NCBI GenBank assembly: GCA_027257055.1
Contig: JAPVLO010000073.1
Coordinates: forward strand, 4,349,001 to 4,413,000
DNA from: Cephalopachus bancanus
Taxonomy: Eukaryota; Chordata; Mammalia; Primates; Tarsiidae
Direction of reading: 5' to 3'
Length of the DNA stretch: 64,000 bases
This document shows positions 1-11,513 of the stretch, one piece after another; positions within the stretch are counted from its first letter, which is position 1, and every line of letters starts with the position of its first letter. The notes beneath the pieces are model-generated. The model worked only from the letters and a program-made list of their open reading frames with translations, was not told the origin of the DNA and made no database searches. The translations under genes and the position numbers were made by a program.

Positions 1-964
1 CTGTCTGGTGATGATAACATTATTTACCTCATATTGGTTTTTGTAGCTTAAAGTAATCAAAAGATGTAAAACAATTACATAGGGACTTCACATATATGTT
101 TTCTGAAAGTGTTAGCTCTTACTAGAGGTAACAATAATTATTGTCATTATTACATTGGCTCTATAGGTACAGAGGATGTGACATTTACTTTGGGTCTGCC
201 CGATTTTTAGTAAGCCCAATATCAGATTTTCTGATTCATTATAGAAACAGAGAAGGGAGTTAAAATCATTCAATACATACTATGTAAAAGCTAGCACTAT
301 TATTTTACTTTAAAAATGCTCTTAAAGGGTTTCAAAGTTATCAGAAAAAAAATTGTATATAAAAATACACATTCTAACACATTTATTTATATTGCCTATG
401 AGATTTTGCTTTTTGAAAGTATTTGGATTTCCAGAGGTATTTTCATTTTTTTAATGGATTGCTTTTCAAAGTACTTTTAAGTAAGTTTTATCACTACATT
501 TCTTTATGCGTGATTAAGAAACAAGAGTGACTGGATTTATCTTAGAATAATGGTTTATGGAGTATCAAATACCAGAATTATCACAACTACCTACTACAAC
601 ACCAAGTATACAGTTTCATGACCAAATTCCTATGGGTCTACTTTAATGGCAACCTTGCCACTCTAAAATTATTAATAATTATATCTTTGGTAGTTAAGCA
701 GCCACAGTGAAGAGTTCCTTTTTACCCAAAAATTAAAAATAAAAAAATTCGGAATTAATTCCTGGCAGTCAATTACTTAAAAATGACTTGGCCATTTTGC
801 CCAAGGTCCATTGACTACAGTCACAGCTGCTGGACTGAATAATTTAGTTCAAAGTTCAAAAAAGATACTATTTTATAAGGGAATATTTTGCTATCTGAAA
901 TTTTCCAATAATAATATTCAGTTGCATTTTCCTCTTATTACATCACAAGCCTATAACATAGGCA
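1..964. other. AT-rich unique DNA, nothing recognised
   Basis: No open frame of note, no recognisable repeat and no clear regulatory element. The sequence is AT-rich with ordinary short A and T runs. Confidence 0.5.
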
Positions 965-1105
965 AAAGCCTTCATTCATTCATTCATTTACTCAACAAGT
1001 ATTTTTGAGAATGTACTATGAGACAAGCACTGTACAAAGCCCATGGGACAGAGAGGTGAATTACAGACACAGGGTAAGTGCTCTCACAGAGCTTACCTCA
1101 GCCCC
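965..1105 (-). mobile_element. L2 LINE 3'-end fragment (antisense)
   Basis: A run of TCATTCATTCATT is followed by CTCAACAAGTATTTTTGAG and ACAAGCACTGTACAAAGC, then by CAGAGCTTACC. This is the order expected for the reverse complement of an L2 3' UTR (tail, last repeated motif, 'gagcttacattc' block). It is strongly diverged, so the boundaries are approximate. Confidence 0.6.
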
Positions 1106-1997
1106 ATGGGCAGGCAGAAAGGAAACAGTTTCCATATAGTCGAGTGTGATATGGCCCATTGGGGCAATACAGTATACTGTGGAGCTCTGGACGGTGATAC
1201 TAAAATACATATTGGGGAGGAAGGGACATCGAAGCTGAAGTCTGTAGAGTATATGGCAATTAGTCAGAGAATAATGGGGGAATAGGTGGGACAGTAATTC
1301 CAGCAAATTAAGTATGTGCAGTAAGAGTCACATACAAGACTTTACAGACAGCTTACAGCCTAGAGTTTCTCAGTGAGTTTAGAAGACTAGAAAGCACTTG
1401 CTTAGACATCTGTTCCAGTGTAATACATAAAAGAATCACTCCCCTTTAAAACAATTCACCAAAAAAAGTGAATTTCATAACTGTAACACACAAAAAGGGG
1501 GATTTGCCTCTACTTACTGAACACAGTAAACAACAATACACATATCTGTATCTCCTCCTAGGAGCCCAGTTGTATACTAAGTGTAATTAAATAAAACTAC
1601 GCACTTAAGTTCTAATAAGGAAAAGATAACATATCTCTGAAAAACTGTAGTCAAATTTATATGTATTAAGGAATAAGAAAATGGCATATGAACAGGGTGA
1701 TCATTCAGTTTTCCCAGGATAGTTCTAGTTCATACCTGCTAGTCATGTATAAATATTAATAGTGCCTACTTTCACTCTTAAAAGTAACCTGGGTTGTACA
1801 ATAAATTATATATAATGGTTCAGAAAAGGGGTGGTCACTGTGGACTAGGCTGTTGTGCAAGGTTTCACAAAGCCAGTGGGACTTGTAGTGGAGTTTAATG
1901 GCAGGGTGGATTCATTAAGATGAGCCACCTTACAGCTGAAGGTCAAACACCAGCCTAGAAGTAGCTGCTGAGAGCTCACCATTTTCTATGAAGCCTC
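1106..1997. other. Unique DNA, nothing recognised
   Basis: About 890 bp with no identifiable repeat or convincing coding frame. An 80-codon frame at 1043-1285 overlaps the L2 fragment and has no family resemblance. Confidence 0.45.
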
Positions 1998-2740
1998 TTC
2001 ATTCATTTACTTTCTCATTCATTCATTCAACAAGTGTTTATTGAGCACATACTCTGTACCAGGCACTCTTTAGACATTGGGTCATAAAGCTTATATTCCA
2101 GTAGTGGGGGTGGGGAGAATGTGAATTTTGTTTTAATAACCCGGATATTTTCATATAGTGATAAGGACTTTGAGGGAAATTTCAAAGGGAGGTGTGTTAG
2201 TGAGTTACTGGAAGGTGTCTTCTCTAGAGGAGGCTCTCTGAAGATCTGGCCTGTGGGTTATTCTGAATAAGAAACAGCAGCCACCAATGAAATGAAGTGA
2301 GTAAGTGTTTAGGGTGTGAAGAAAAGTGATGACCAAGGCCCTGGAGCAAGGATGAGTTTGAGGTGTGGCTGGTAGTAACAGTCAAGAGCAGGAGCGACCA
2401 CTCTTCTGTCATGGAATTAGGCCAGTCAAGTAAGGTGAGGCATTGCCATCCAGGGAGAGAGGTTTATGTCAAGTAAACAATAAACAGACAAAAGGCATAA
2501 CCGGAATCGTGTTTTTGAAAGGTCACGTTGGCTGTCTCTTGGGAAACAATATAGGGAAGCCAAGAGGAAGCAGGAGACCAGTAGGGACACAAGAGAAGGA
2601 AGCTGCTTAGAGAAAGTGGTTTCAGTGGAAACAGAAACAATTAATGGATTCACATGTTTTGGAGGTAAATTGACAGGCTTAAAGCTAGAGGGCTAGAAGG
2701 TGGGAAGTGAGAGGTGAAGAGAAATGAGAGACTTCCTGGA
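1998..2740 (-). mobile_element. L2 LINE relic, long 3' portion (antisense)
   Basis: It starts with the L2 tail in reverse (TCATTCATTCATTCAACAAG, then TTTATTGAGCACATACTC and CAGGCACTC). It continues through blocks typical of antisense L2: GAGGAGGCTCTCTGAAG, CAAGGCCCTGGAGCAAGGA and a 'GGTCACGTTGGCTG' block near 2521. The order of blocks is collinear with L2 over about 700 bp. The small frames on the minus strand here (2224-2653) are decayed L2 sequence, not genes. Confidence 0.8.
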
Positions 2741-2904
2741 TTTGGCGTAACATTAGCTGTGTAATACATGATTATAATTATTAAAATGTAAGCACAATTC
2801 CACTTCAAGTGTCCACTCATGGTTTGATCAAAGAGCAACTAATTTTGACATAGGAAAATACTGATTAATACAATAAACTTGTAGAACAAAGTCCATGTCA
2901 AATT

Positions 2905-2985
2905 CATCTTTCTATCTCCTACAGTGCTATAAGGTACCATACGCACAGCAAATGCTCAAGAAAATAAAAATGAATGAATCAGAGC
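2905..2985 (+). mobile_element. Probable L2 or MIR 3' tail
   Basis: The segment reads like a diverged 'cagtgcctggcacatagtaggtgctcaataaa' tail ending in AATGAATGAATC. It is too short and diverged to choose between L2 and MIR. Confidence 0.4.
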
Positions 2986-3064
2986 TTTTTCTATTAATTT
3001 TTCAAGATATTTCAGTCACCTGGGGGAATATAAAGTAATTTTATTGCTCGGTGACTAGTTAATC

Positions 3065-3430
3065 TGTTCTTTCATTTTTCGTTCCTTTACTCCTTTAACA
3101 TCTATCTGTTTAGTACTCAGTTTGTGCCAGGTATTGTGCTAAGAAGATATGTGAGTTACACAGTGCCACGCTAGGGTCGAAAAGAATTTGATGACAACAA
3201 ATTATAAAGCAGGATCTGCACCTTGAAGAGATTATTCTGACGGCTGGTGGCCAAAGACTAGACAAGGAAGGAGTCCAGGCAAGGAGTGGTAGCTGCCAGT
3301 CCACATTTCTTTGCAGCCAGTCCACATTTCTTAACAAATGTAGAAATATAGCATGGTCTAAAAAATTGCTTTGGGGGAGTTTTGGATGAAAAAAGAAAAA
3401 AATATATAATATAGACAAGCAGCTCAAGTA
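3065..3430 (-). mobile_element. Diverged L2 relic (antisense)
   Basis: TTCCTTTACTCCTTTAACA and GTGCCAGGTATTGTGCTAAG resemble the reversed L2 tail. The downstream GATTATTCTGACGGCTGGTGG and GGAAGGAGTCCAGGCAAGG resemble the next L2 blocks. A 24-bp stretch (CAGTCCACATTTCTT) is locally repeated at about 3296-3330. The 105-codon minus-strand frame here is spurious. Confidence 0.5.
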
Positions 3431-6400
3431 GTTGGCTTTCAGATTTCAGATCTAGGGTAACATAGTCAAGTCCTCCCAGAGAGTCCTAACCCCCCAAAAT
3501 CTATACTTTTTGCAATTTTACTATCAAAGAAACAACTGAGACAATGCTATTATTTTTTGTTAACTTTAATCTAATGACTTTTTTACATTTTACATTTTAA
3601 GTGTAATACATATTCATTGTTTTAAAAATTAGGAAATGCAGAAAGCAAGTAGAAAAAACATAACCTTTAGCATCTTTCCATAGATTTGTTATCACACTGT
3701 TTATACAATTTTAATTGACATTTATATTCACCTAATATTATAATATAATCATGAGAAATAAAAGCTGCGTCTTTATGATGTTCAAGATCTCAAGTACTAC
3801 CATTCCTCCTATTGAACCAAATATTTGGTTCACATATGATAAAGTGTAGGTCTCCTATGAGTTCTGGCATTGGCAAACCTTCAGAATATCTATTTATTTT
3901 CATCCTTGACAGAAAAATCTGAGCTTATCTTGCATTCATAAAAGATTGCTGTCTCATTGGGAAGGGCATGTGAAAAGCTCCCAAAATTTTTGACAAAGCA
4001 GATTTCTTTTAAATAGCTGAACTGACCATATATGTCATTCAAACATCTACATTGTGATATTCCAAACATAACATCTAAGTCGTGTTACTATTTCCAAATA
4101 TAAGAACTTTGATAAGTCTGGGAAGTTCCGTATATGTCATTTTATTTACTAAAGTGACTCCAGTTTTAAGAAATTGCCAGCCAAATGACAGTCATTCTAG
4201 AAGTACTTTTCCTTGTTCAGGTTTAAGGAGTGGGGTGGGTTTGAATAACAACATCATTTCCTTTGCCTAAGAAATAAATGAAATTGCAGTATGCTAAGTT
4301 GCACATATTTTTCATTAGCACTTAGCTACCGTGTCTATACTAAGAACCATTTATCTCATACATTTTTTTTTTCTTTTCAGATAAAACTTTCAAATGCTTA
4401 CATTTCATTGCCTGTTGGTTGATTGGATAATTTGAACATCAAAGGAAACTTTCATTTAATTTAAGCCGTAAAGTTGTCTTTTGCTTTATTAACTCTCGAT
4501 CAATAAACAAGCAATTTGGAAATGTAATCAGGAAATGCTTCCGATTGGCTGACAATGTATCAAAGCCAGGCTTCAAGGCAACAGCAGGCTGTAACAAGCA
4601 GTTTATTACCAGTAGCTGTTACTGACATTAGTCAAAACCAAGAAAGATAAAATGGAATAAGAAATGTAATGCTGGAGGAGCCTTGGGCGCTGTGTTCTCT
4701 TCTTCCTTTTGAAAACTGCAAGCCTGTCTTTGATATGATAACAAATATAAACTGTTTAAAAACACCAAATGCAGAAAAACTGAGCCTAGCCTGTCATGGA
4801 GTTAATCCATTCCAGAGTGACACACAAATAGTGTAACATCCAGCAGATATATGTTATGGAAATATTTTGAATTGGATTTACATGTAGTGAGCAAATTGGA
4901 ACTTTTGATTTTTACCAGATATTGTAATATGCATGTTCTCATATTAACGGAATGTAATCCTATTTGAAGATAATGAGTTTTCAACAGGCTCTGCAATTGG
5001 AAGCTACGGGAAAAAAAATTGTTTGGTTTTTAACTAGAGAGGGGCGAAGAGAATTGGACCCTAAATTTGCAAAGTAGCCTCACTTTCTATCAGTCGGCAG
5101 CATGTTATTTTGCCCTCGGTTACTGCTTACCAAGAGATTTCTGGGATTGATGGGTTTTAGGCTTTTTTCCCCCCTTTATCTCTGGACTGTCCATTGCCAG
5201 GGGGAAATAGCAAAGTACAGAGCACTTGACAGGGATTTTTCTTTGCTCACATCACTCCTTACAGTCATTCTAAACAGGCTATGCATATATTTCATACAAT
5301 TAAAAAAGGGGGGATATCCTTTACCGTTGTTGGTTAGAAAACTCCTTTAGATATTGAGTACAGATTCACAGAATTATTTTTCATTGCACTCAGAAAATTA
5401 TAAGCCACACTGATAGCAAAATCAAATAGACTTAACACAAAGGAGAGATAAAAAGAACCGAGAAGGGATTCTATTTTTTATTGCTTTCAGAGGCGTTTCT
5501 GCCTTGGCACGTCAGCCATGCTGAGCTCGGCTACCTTTTCATCACCATGTCAGGAGTCTCCCTCACAGAGCAGTTAGAGATCTCCATATTTCAAAACAAA
5601 TAAAATATATATTGTTTGATGAAGCTTTGCTTTAGGGGCCTATATTTCAAAATGAATCTATGAGATCTGACTGGTGGATTCTGGTAGGGTTACTGACCGT
5701 AATCTCCATCCACTTTTTCCTCCAGTAACCAGGAAGATTCAATAGTAATTTGCTCTAAATAACTAGCTGACCACCTGCCCAAATGGTCCTCAACATAGAA
5801 ACATCTACTGAAGCATTGCAAATACTCTTCTTAGGTAAATCGTGCCTAATTTGATGTATGAGTGTTTCAGTTTTAATTTGATTACCTCACTATTGAGCAC
5901 ATGGTAAGCATCTCAAAAAATTCTTTTAGATTGTTTTCTGCATACAAGTTCAGAATGTATGGTGTAATTCAAAATCAATTCATATGTTGTACATATTAGT
6001 TATCGATTTTTATATTGTAGCCGACTCCTTTCATTATGAAAGTAAACTCTCTAAGCTGACTTGGCTATTTGGTTTTAACTGACATCTGCCTTTGAATAGA
6101 TTTAAATAAGCTAAAAATTTGGACTCATTTGGCATACTACAAATATTCGAAAAAAATCATTGTATTAGTGATTGCAATTCAAAGTTTCATGAAGCCCAAC
6201 AATTCCAGGTATCATTATTTATGGTAGTATTTATAGTAGCCTTATTTTATTATTATAATAATAAAAGGTATTTTGTAGGACTTTGCAAATCACATTTTGA
6301 AAAATAAACAGTAGTTTATTTGAAACTAATTTATAAAAATAGCATCACAATAAAATATTATACATAATTGCCCATTCAAATGATAAATGGATTTTTAAAA

Positions 6401-6560
6401 ATCAATTTCCAATTCACAGACAGAATACTTTCAGTATTTTCATGACCCCACTGAAATTAAAAATGTTTGTTCTTTCAGAAGGAACAAAAATAAAAGTCTC
6501 TTTGGCTTTGTAATGAAGGGTGAATAAGCAGTTCAGACTCAGAGAGCAAAAGACATTGAA
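3431..6560. other. Mostly unique AT-rich DNA
   Basis: A segment around 3540-3760 (ACATATTCATTG, AGGAAATGCAGAAAGC) may be a very old L1-derived or similar interspersed repeat, but I cannot place it. A separate entry covers the block at 4380-4800. The remainder shows no coding frame longer than about 80 codons and no clear repeat. Confidence 0.4.
4380..4800. promoter_or_regulatory. Candidate conserved non-coding element
   Basis: Repeat-free, high-complexity sequence with a cluster of motifs typical of developmental enhancers, seen by eye. These are CCGATTGGCTGA (CCAAT-box reverse), GATTGGATAATTTG, TTGATATGATAAC, and a pair of AT-rich homeodomain-like cores near 4490-4530 (TCAATAAACAAGC). No transcript evidence exists in the sequence. 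The call rests on composition and motif density only. Confidence 0.25.
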
Positions 6561-6571
6561 AGAAGGAAGTA

Positions 6572-6868
6572 ATAGCCAGGCTTGGTGGCTCAGCCTGTAA
6601 TCCCGTGCTTTGGGAGGCTGAGGTAAGTGGATTGCCTGAACCCGCGGGTTCGAGACACACCTGGGCAACTTGGTGAGACCTCATCTCTATAATAAATCAA
6701 AAACTAGCCGGGCGTGGTAGCGCTCGCCTGTAGTTCCAGCTACTTGGAAGGCTGAGGCAGAAGGATCGCCAGAGCCCAGCAGGTCGAGGCTGCGGTGGCC
6801 GGGAGCGGCCACTGCACTCCAGTCTGGGCAACAGAGTGAGACGCCAACTCAAAAATAAAAAAAAAGAT
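6572..6868 (+). mobile_element. Alu element, derived lineage-specific type
   Basis: A full dimeric Alu. The left arm begins GCCAGGCTTGGTGGCTCAGC at 6575. The middle has CATCTCTATAATAAATC, the right arm has AGCAGGTCGAGGCTGCGGTG, and the element ends in an A-rich tail at 6851-6865. Direct repeats AGAAGGAAGTA flank it at 6561-6571 and 6869-6879, which fits target-site duplication. Minus-strand frames overlapping it are Alu translations. Confidence 0.93.
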
Positions 6869-6879
6869 AGAAGGAAGTA

Positions 6880-7842
6880 TTTACCACTAATGAATAATAC
6901 ACATAATATACCAAGAAATAGAGTGCCACCATGTACTTGGGCATGTTTTCCATGCCTACTGTGCATGTCACGTAACACCTATTGATATAAATAGAAATAT
7001 GTAGAAGTAAAAAAAAATATTTTAAATAGGCTTATCATTCATCTATTAGTGCCTGAAAACCAAAGAAAATACATCAGCAGTTTAATAGTTTTGGAAAGTT
7101 TTTCTTTCTTTCTTTCTTTTAAGATTGATCCCCAAAAATATCTATGTGAGGTTATTTATATCATCTGCAGCTTTTTGCCTCTAAGACAAAGTATGAGAAT
7201 ATCAATGTTGAAACAAAACTTGAGAGGGGAAACATTAAATATTGTGAAAAGAATAGTGTCGATTGTTTAAAGACCAAGGGCAGTACAGTGCTGAAGAGAA
7301 AGAAGAGGCACAAATGGTGTCATTTATTAGTTCTAGAAGATTACGTGGCATTTCACTGCTTTCACTATGCTTAATAGAGAGTGAAGCAATTTGTTATGAA
7401 AGTGGTTTGTCTGGGATAAGTAGGAGTGTTGAGGCAATGACTATGAAGATTACTTTGTAATATTCTCACTTGTATATCTAAGAAATAAAAAAAATATATT
7501 CCCCAAAACATTAAAGTCTCTTAAAGTATTCTGTCTTGTTTCTCATTTAGAAAAAAATATAATTGCAGGACCACTTCATTTTAGGGAGAAGAACTCTTCA
7601 AGGCAGTCCCTTTGTAACTAAGACTTACCTCCATGCCACTGGTTCCATGAATTATGACTGAATGATGCCAAGGAACAATTGGGTTGCATCCTTTTGCTCA
7701 CATATAAGATATGAAGGTACTAATAGATTAATGTACAAGGCTCATGTACAGAAAGTTTACAGTACAGAATACGTATAGTACAAAGCTGGACACATCTAAC
7801 CTAAATAATAATTAAATAGCATATCCAATACTTAAAAAAATT
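6880..7842. other. Unique DNA with a short TTTC run
   Basis: No repeat family is recognised apart from a short (TTTC)n at about 7100. Frames at 7049-7270 and 7263-7460 lack any recognisable domain. Confidence 0.4.
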
Positions 7843-8129
7843 GCCGGGCTCGGTGGCTCAGCCTGTAATCCTGCACCTTTGGGAGGCTGAGGTGAGTGAA
7901 TTGCCTGAGCCCATGGGTTCGAGACCTGCCTGGGCAGCGAGACCTCATCTCTACAATAAATCAAAAAATTAGCCGGGCATGGTAGCGCGTGCCTGTAGTT
8001 CCAGCTACTCGCAAGGCTGAGGTGGAGGGATTGCCAGAGATCAGCAGGCCGAGGCTGCGGTGGCCGGGAGCGGCCACTGCACTCCAGTCTGGGTGACAGA
8101 GTGAGACTCCAGCTCAAAGAAAAAAAAAA
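7843..8129 (+). mobile_element. Alu element, derived lineage-specific type
   Basis: Starts GCCGGGCTCGGTGGCTCAGC and carries the shared markers GACCTCATCTCTACAATAAA and CAGGCCGAGGCTGCGGTGG. It ends in a short A tail. I could not define a clean target-site duplication. The 185-codon minus-strand frame crossing it is an artefact of Alu plus flank. Confidence 0.92.
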
Positions 8130-8139
8130 TATTGACGAT

Positions 8140-8935
8140 CTAGACCTGAGAGAAAGGGAAGAATGTAAGATGATGCCCAAGTGTCTGGTTGGAAAAAAAG
8201 TGTAAAAGAGGGTACCATTTGCTGTGATGAAGAAGATAAAGTCAGGAGAAGTTGTAAGTACAAATAAAAACTTATGTTTTTGACATGTTATTGGACACGT
8301 TATTTTGGGACTTCTAGAAGTCCCAAATTCTGGTCCAAATGCTGATATCATAAAGGCTGCTAAAAACATTAGTGGTCAGAGGAAAATGCTGAAAGAGAAA
8401 TATTAATATGGTAGTCATCTGCATGGAGTTAGCATAGGCCATAGGTTATTAAGGGGAGGGGCAGAGAGAGAGAAAAGAGCTCAGAGACAGGTCTTGAAAA
8501 GCCCCACATGTAGAGATTGACAGGGAGAAGAGCCAGCAAAGGAGATTAGGAAGATACCACCAGTGAATGAGAAATAAAGCCAAGGGAGAGGGAGGTTTCT
8601 CCGAGAACATGTTATGGACTATATTGAGTGGTGCTTATAAAAATAAGGACAGAGAGGTGTTGGCTGACTTTAACAACATGGACATCTTTGGTATCTTTGA
8701 GGAGAATGATTTCAGTATCGTGCCAAAGTGGATACCATGTTGGAGTGAATTGAATAGAGTCTCTAGGAGGAGAAGTTGTAATTGCATAGTAAATGGTGAG
8801 AAAACTTTTCTTTGACTTTTGTTTAAAGACAGGAGATAGAAGGGACTGTTTACATGCTGCTGGGGATGTTCCAGTATATACAAATGCATACGACGAATGA
8901 GACATTAACAGAAAATGGGAAATAACTGAGAATGT
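8140..8935 (-). mobile_element. L2 LINE relic (antisense)
   Basis: The blocks follow antisense L2 in order: TAGTCATCTGCATGGAGTTA, GGGGCAGAGAGAGAG, AGAGCCAGCAAAGGAGATT, ACAGAGAGGTGTTGGCTGAC, AACATGGACATCTTTGG and ATACCATGTTGGAGTGAATT. The frames at 8567-8815 (+) and 8612-8905 (-) are translations of this decayed L2. Confidence 0.75.
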
Positions 8936-9051
8936 AGGAAATGATGGGAATCAGGCTTGATATTGTAGGTGGACTATTTGCATCATTGCGACGAGGAGGA
9001 AGAAGGAGATGGTTGATGCAGGGAACACTGATTAATGCCAATAATAATGAC

Positions 9052-9161
9052 TGTGTGTGTGTGCATGCATGCACACACACACATGCAACATGCGCACACA
9101 CACACATGCAACATGCGCACACACACACATGCAACATGCGCACACACACCTGCATGCATGC
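9052..9161. repeat. TG/CA palindrome plus 23-bp minisatellite
   Basis: Positions 9052-9083 form a perfect 32-bp palindrome: alternating TG, then GCATGCATGC, then alternating CA. Three identical tandem 23-bp units follow at 9072-9094, 9095-9117 and 9118-9140. Each is an alternating CA run followed by ATGCAACATGCG. The array closes with CCTGCATGCATGC. Nearly all of it alternates purine and pyrimidine. Cysteine/valine-rich frames on both strands here are artefacts. Confidence 0.95.
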
Positions 9162-9424
9162 TATAGTCATAACTATACTTTGAAGAAATCTTAACCTCAA
9201 AAATTAAAGTATATAGAAATGGTTTCAATGAGGAAAAAAGCGGTTAAAGTAACTAGGTTGTTTCCATTGTAAAGGGAACCTTTACATAGCTCTGAACTAA
9301 ACACCATTGAGCAAATGCAGGTTTTTGATTACTTCCAGCTATTGCATCTGAGTAATGACCTTTATTTTCAGATCAACATTTTATTAAAACAGAACTTCTT
9401 ATCGCTCTCTCACCTTTAGGACCT
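9162..9424. other. Short unique spacer
   Basis: No repeat or coding signal is recognised. Confidence 0.4.
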
Positions 9425-10922
9425 ATTATAATAATAAATAATGATTCTCCAGTGTACTCCACAGATCCCTTCTGAAGATCTTTCAGGATTTTGAGATGTC
9501 AAAACAATTTTTGTAATAATAATAATACCTTTCTTCTTTGTTGTTTTTTTTCACTGTGTTGACATTTGCACCCATGGTGCAAAAGTCCTGATGATGAGTA
9601 ATACTACTGACATCCTAGCACAAATCAAGGTATTGACACCAAATGGTACCAATAGTCACTGTGTTTTTCATCATCATGCATGCCTAGCAAACCAAACAAA
9701 AAAAACGCCCTTGATGAAGCAGTATCTTTGTTAATTTTATTAAATAAAATCATTAATTTTATAAAATTAATGCCTTGAGTACATGACCTTTTTATAAAAT
9801 TAATGCCTTGAGTACATGACCTTTTAATAATCTGTGTGATGAAATGGGAAATACACATAAAGTAGTTTTGTTACATACTGAAGTATGATGGCAATCTCAA
9901 GGAATGCTTTTGTGCCATTGTTGCAAGCTTAACTAACTTCCTTTTTATGGATCATGCTTGTTACTTAAAAGAAACTTTGTCAGACTAAGGATGGTTATTC
10001 AGATGTGGGTATTTGGCAGTCATGTTTTCAAAAATGATCATAATGAACAAGTAACTTCCAGAAAAACAACTGACAGCATTTGTTGTCAATAATAAAATTC
10101 AAGCTTTCCAGTGAAAACTCAAATTTGGGAAAATTTGAATTCACTATGAAGGGCTTGACAACTTACCAATATTTAAAGACTTTTCTGAAGAGATTGGTAA
10201 TGGTATTAGCATATGATTTCTTATGTACTGAAAAATGAAATGAGTCCACACCTGGAAGCTTAACATACTTCAGCAAATCAATATTTTTGAAATGGTCAAT
10301 GTATAAAGTTACAAAATTATACATGGGTGAAAGAGTCACCTAAAGTATAAGACATATTAATGAATTTCAATGTAACAGAGTATCAATATGTTACTGATAT
10401 GTTTTCAGGTTAAACATTGTAAATAATCCTTAAGAAGCTACTACATGTCAAGTTTTAATGCAGTATCAAAGAAGAATATTCACAGTATCTGAAAAGGTTA
10501 TCAAAATAAATACTTTACTCTTTTTTAACTAAATCTCTGTGTAAGACTGGATTTTCCTCATATGATTCAACCAGTGTAACTTATCACAATAAATTGAACA
10601 CAGAAACAGATAGAACATTTTTTATTAAGCTAGATGTGAACAAGATCTGCAAAAAAAAAAAGTAGCGATTCCCTTTTCACCATTTTTTTGACTGTTTGGA
10701 AAATACAGGTGATTCATTTTTCATAAAAAATTTTAGTTGAGTGTACATGAAATAGAATTATTTTTAAGTGAGATGACAACAAACCTTTAAAAGAGTTCTG
10801 CTTCTGATTTCTTAGATGATAAATCCCAAAGGATATAACCTACATAAACAAAAGCTCTTTGGGGTCCTCAATATTTTTTAGAGTCTAAAGAAGTGATAAG
10901 ACCAAAAGTTCGAGATCCACAG
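9425..10922 (+). mobile_element. Decayed hAT (Charlie-like) DNA transposon
   Basis: The plus strand carries the remains of a hAT transposase gene. GACATTTGCACCCATGGTGC (about 9560-9580) corresponds to the hAT 'C-T-D/H-G-A' core block. A later region at about 10510-10660 corresponds to the C-terminal hAT dimerisation block (diverged 'LCEAGFSS..TK..YRNRL'). It is followed by TAACCTACATAAACAAAAGC and CTCTTTGGGGTCCTCAATAT, which I recognise from mammalian hAT repeats. The 3' end, AAGTTCGAGATCCACAG at about 10906-10922, matches the reverse of a hAT terminal repeat (CAGTGGTTCTCAA type). Many stops and frameshifts are present, so it is inactive. The 5' end is not defined. The exact family name needs a repeat-library search. 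Confidence 0.75.
9760..9825 (+). repeat. 33-bp tandem duplication inside the hAT relic
   Basis: Two virtually identical 33-bp units (about 9761-9793 and 9794-9825), each containing ATGCCTTGAGTACATGACC. The duplication lies within the decayed transposase region and keeps the reading phase (33 is divisible by 3). It explains the repeated peptide in the overlapping minus-strand frame. Confidence 0.95.
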
Positions 10923-11502
10923 CCATAACATATTTAAGCGATGTATCTGAATGATTCATGAAAGATATTTTCCCCTTTTTTATTGTTAGTGTTGCTTTTA
11001 TTGTTAGTTCCATATATATATCATGTTCCCTGATTGATTCTAATCTGTCCAATTTTCAATATAATCACATTCCAGACAGTGCTTGTTGTGTTTCTATTAA
11101 TAAAAAGAAGAATGAATGCTTTAATTTTTACTTTCATGCTTTAACAATAAATACATGTGTATGTTGAGTGGAAAATCACAGTCCTTGTGAAGATCCAGGA
11201 TACCTAAATCTCAATGCTTTGGCTGATGTTCCTGCTAGGCTGTTAGCAAGAAATCCCATGAGTAAGGCAAAAGGAAAGGTAAGAGGGGTTTGGCTTGTAC
11301 TCTGCTCTTAATTGTGGTTAAATCCCTTAAACACTTTGGGTCTGAAATTTCTCCTATTTCCTTTCTCATAAGGAAAGTTGTATACTTTTTTTCTCACCTC
11401 CCAGCCATTTGAATTTCATGTAATGCTGATAAAGATGTCACCAAACAAGCCAGTCTAAGAGTTATCCTAAGAAAAGAGAGTTGAGCAATCGAGGACAATG
11501 TC
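10923..11502. other. Unique spacer between transposons
   Basis: No recognised repeat. A 69-codon frame at 10958-11167 has no family resemblance. Confidence 0.4.
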
Positions 11503-11513
11503 AAGATAACTCA

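Noticed and set aside
7812..8369. 185-codon minus-strand open frame
   Set aside because: It is a translation of an antisense Alu plus flanking unique and L2 sequence. Alu antisense frames often stay open by chance.
8850..9200. Cysteine/valine-rich small protein on the minus strand
   Set aside because: It is encoded by the alternating CA/TG array and is low-complexity in every frame.
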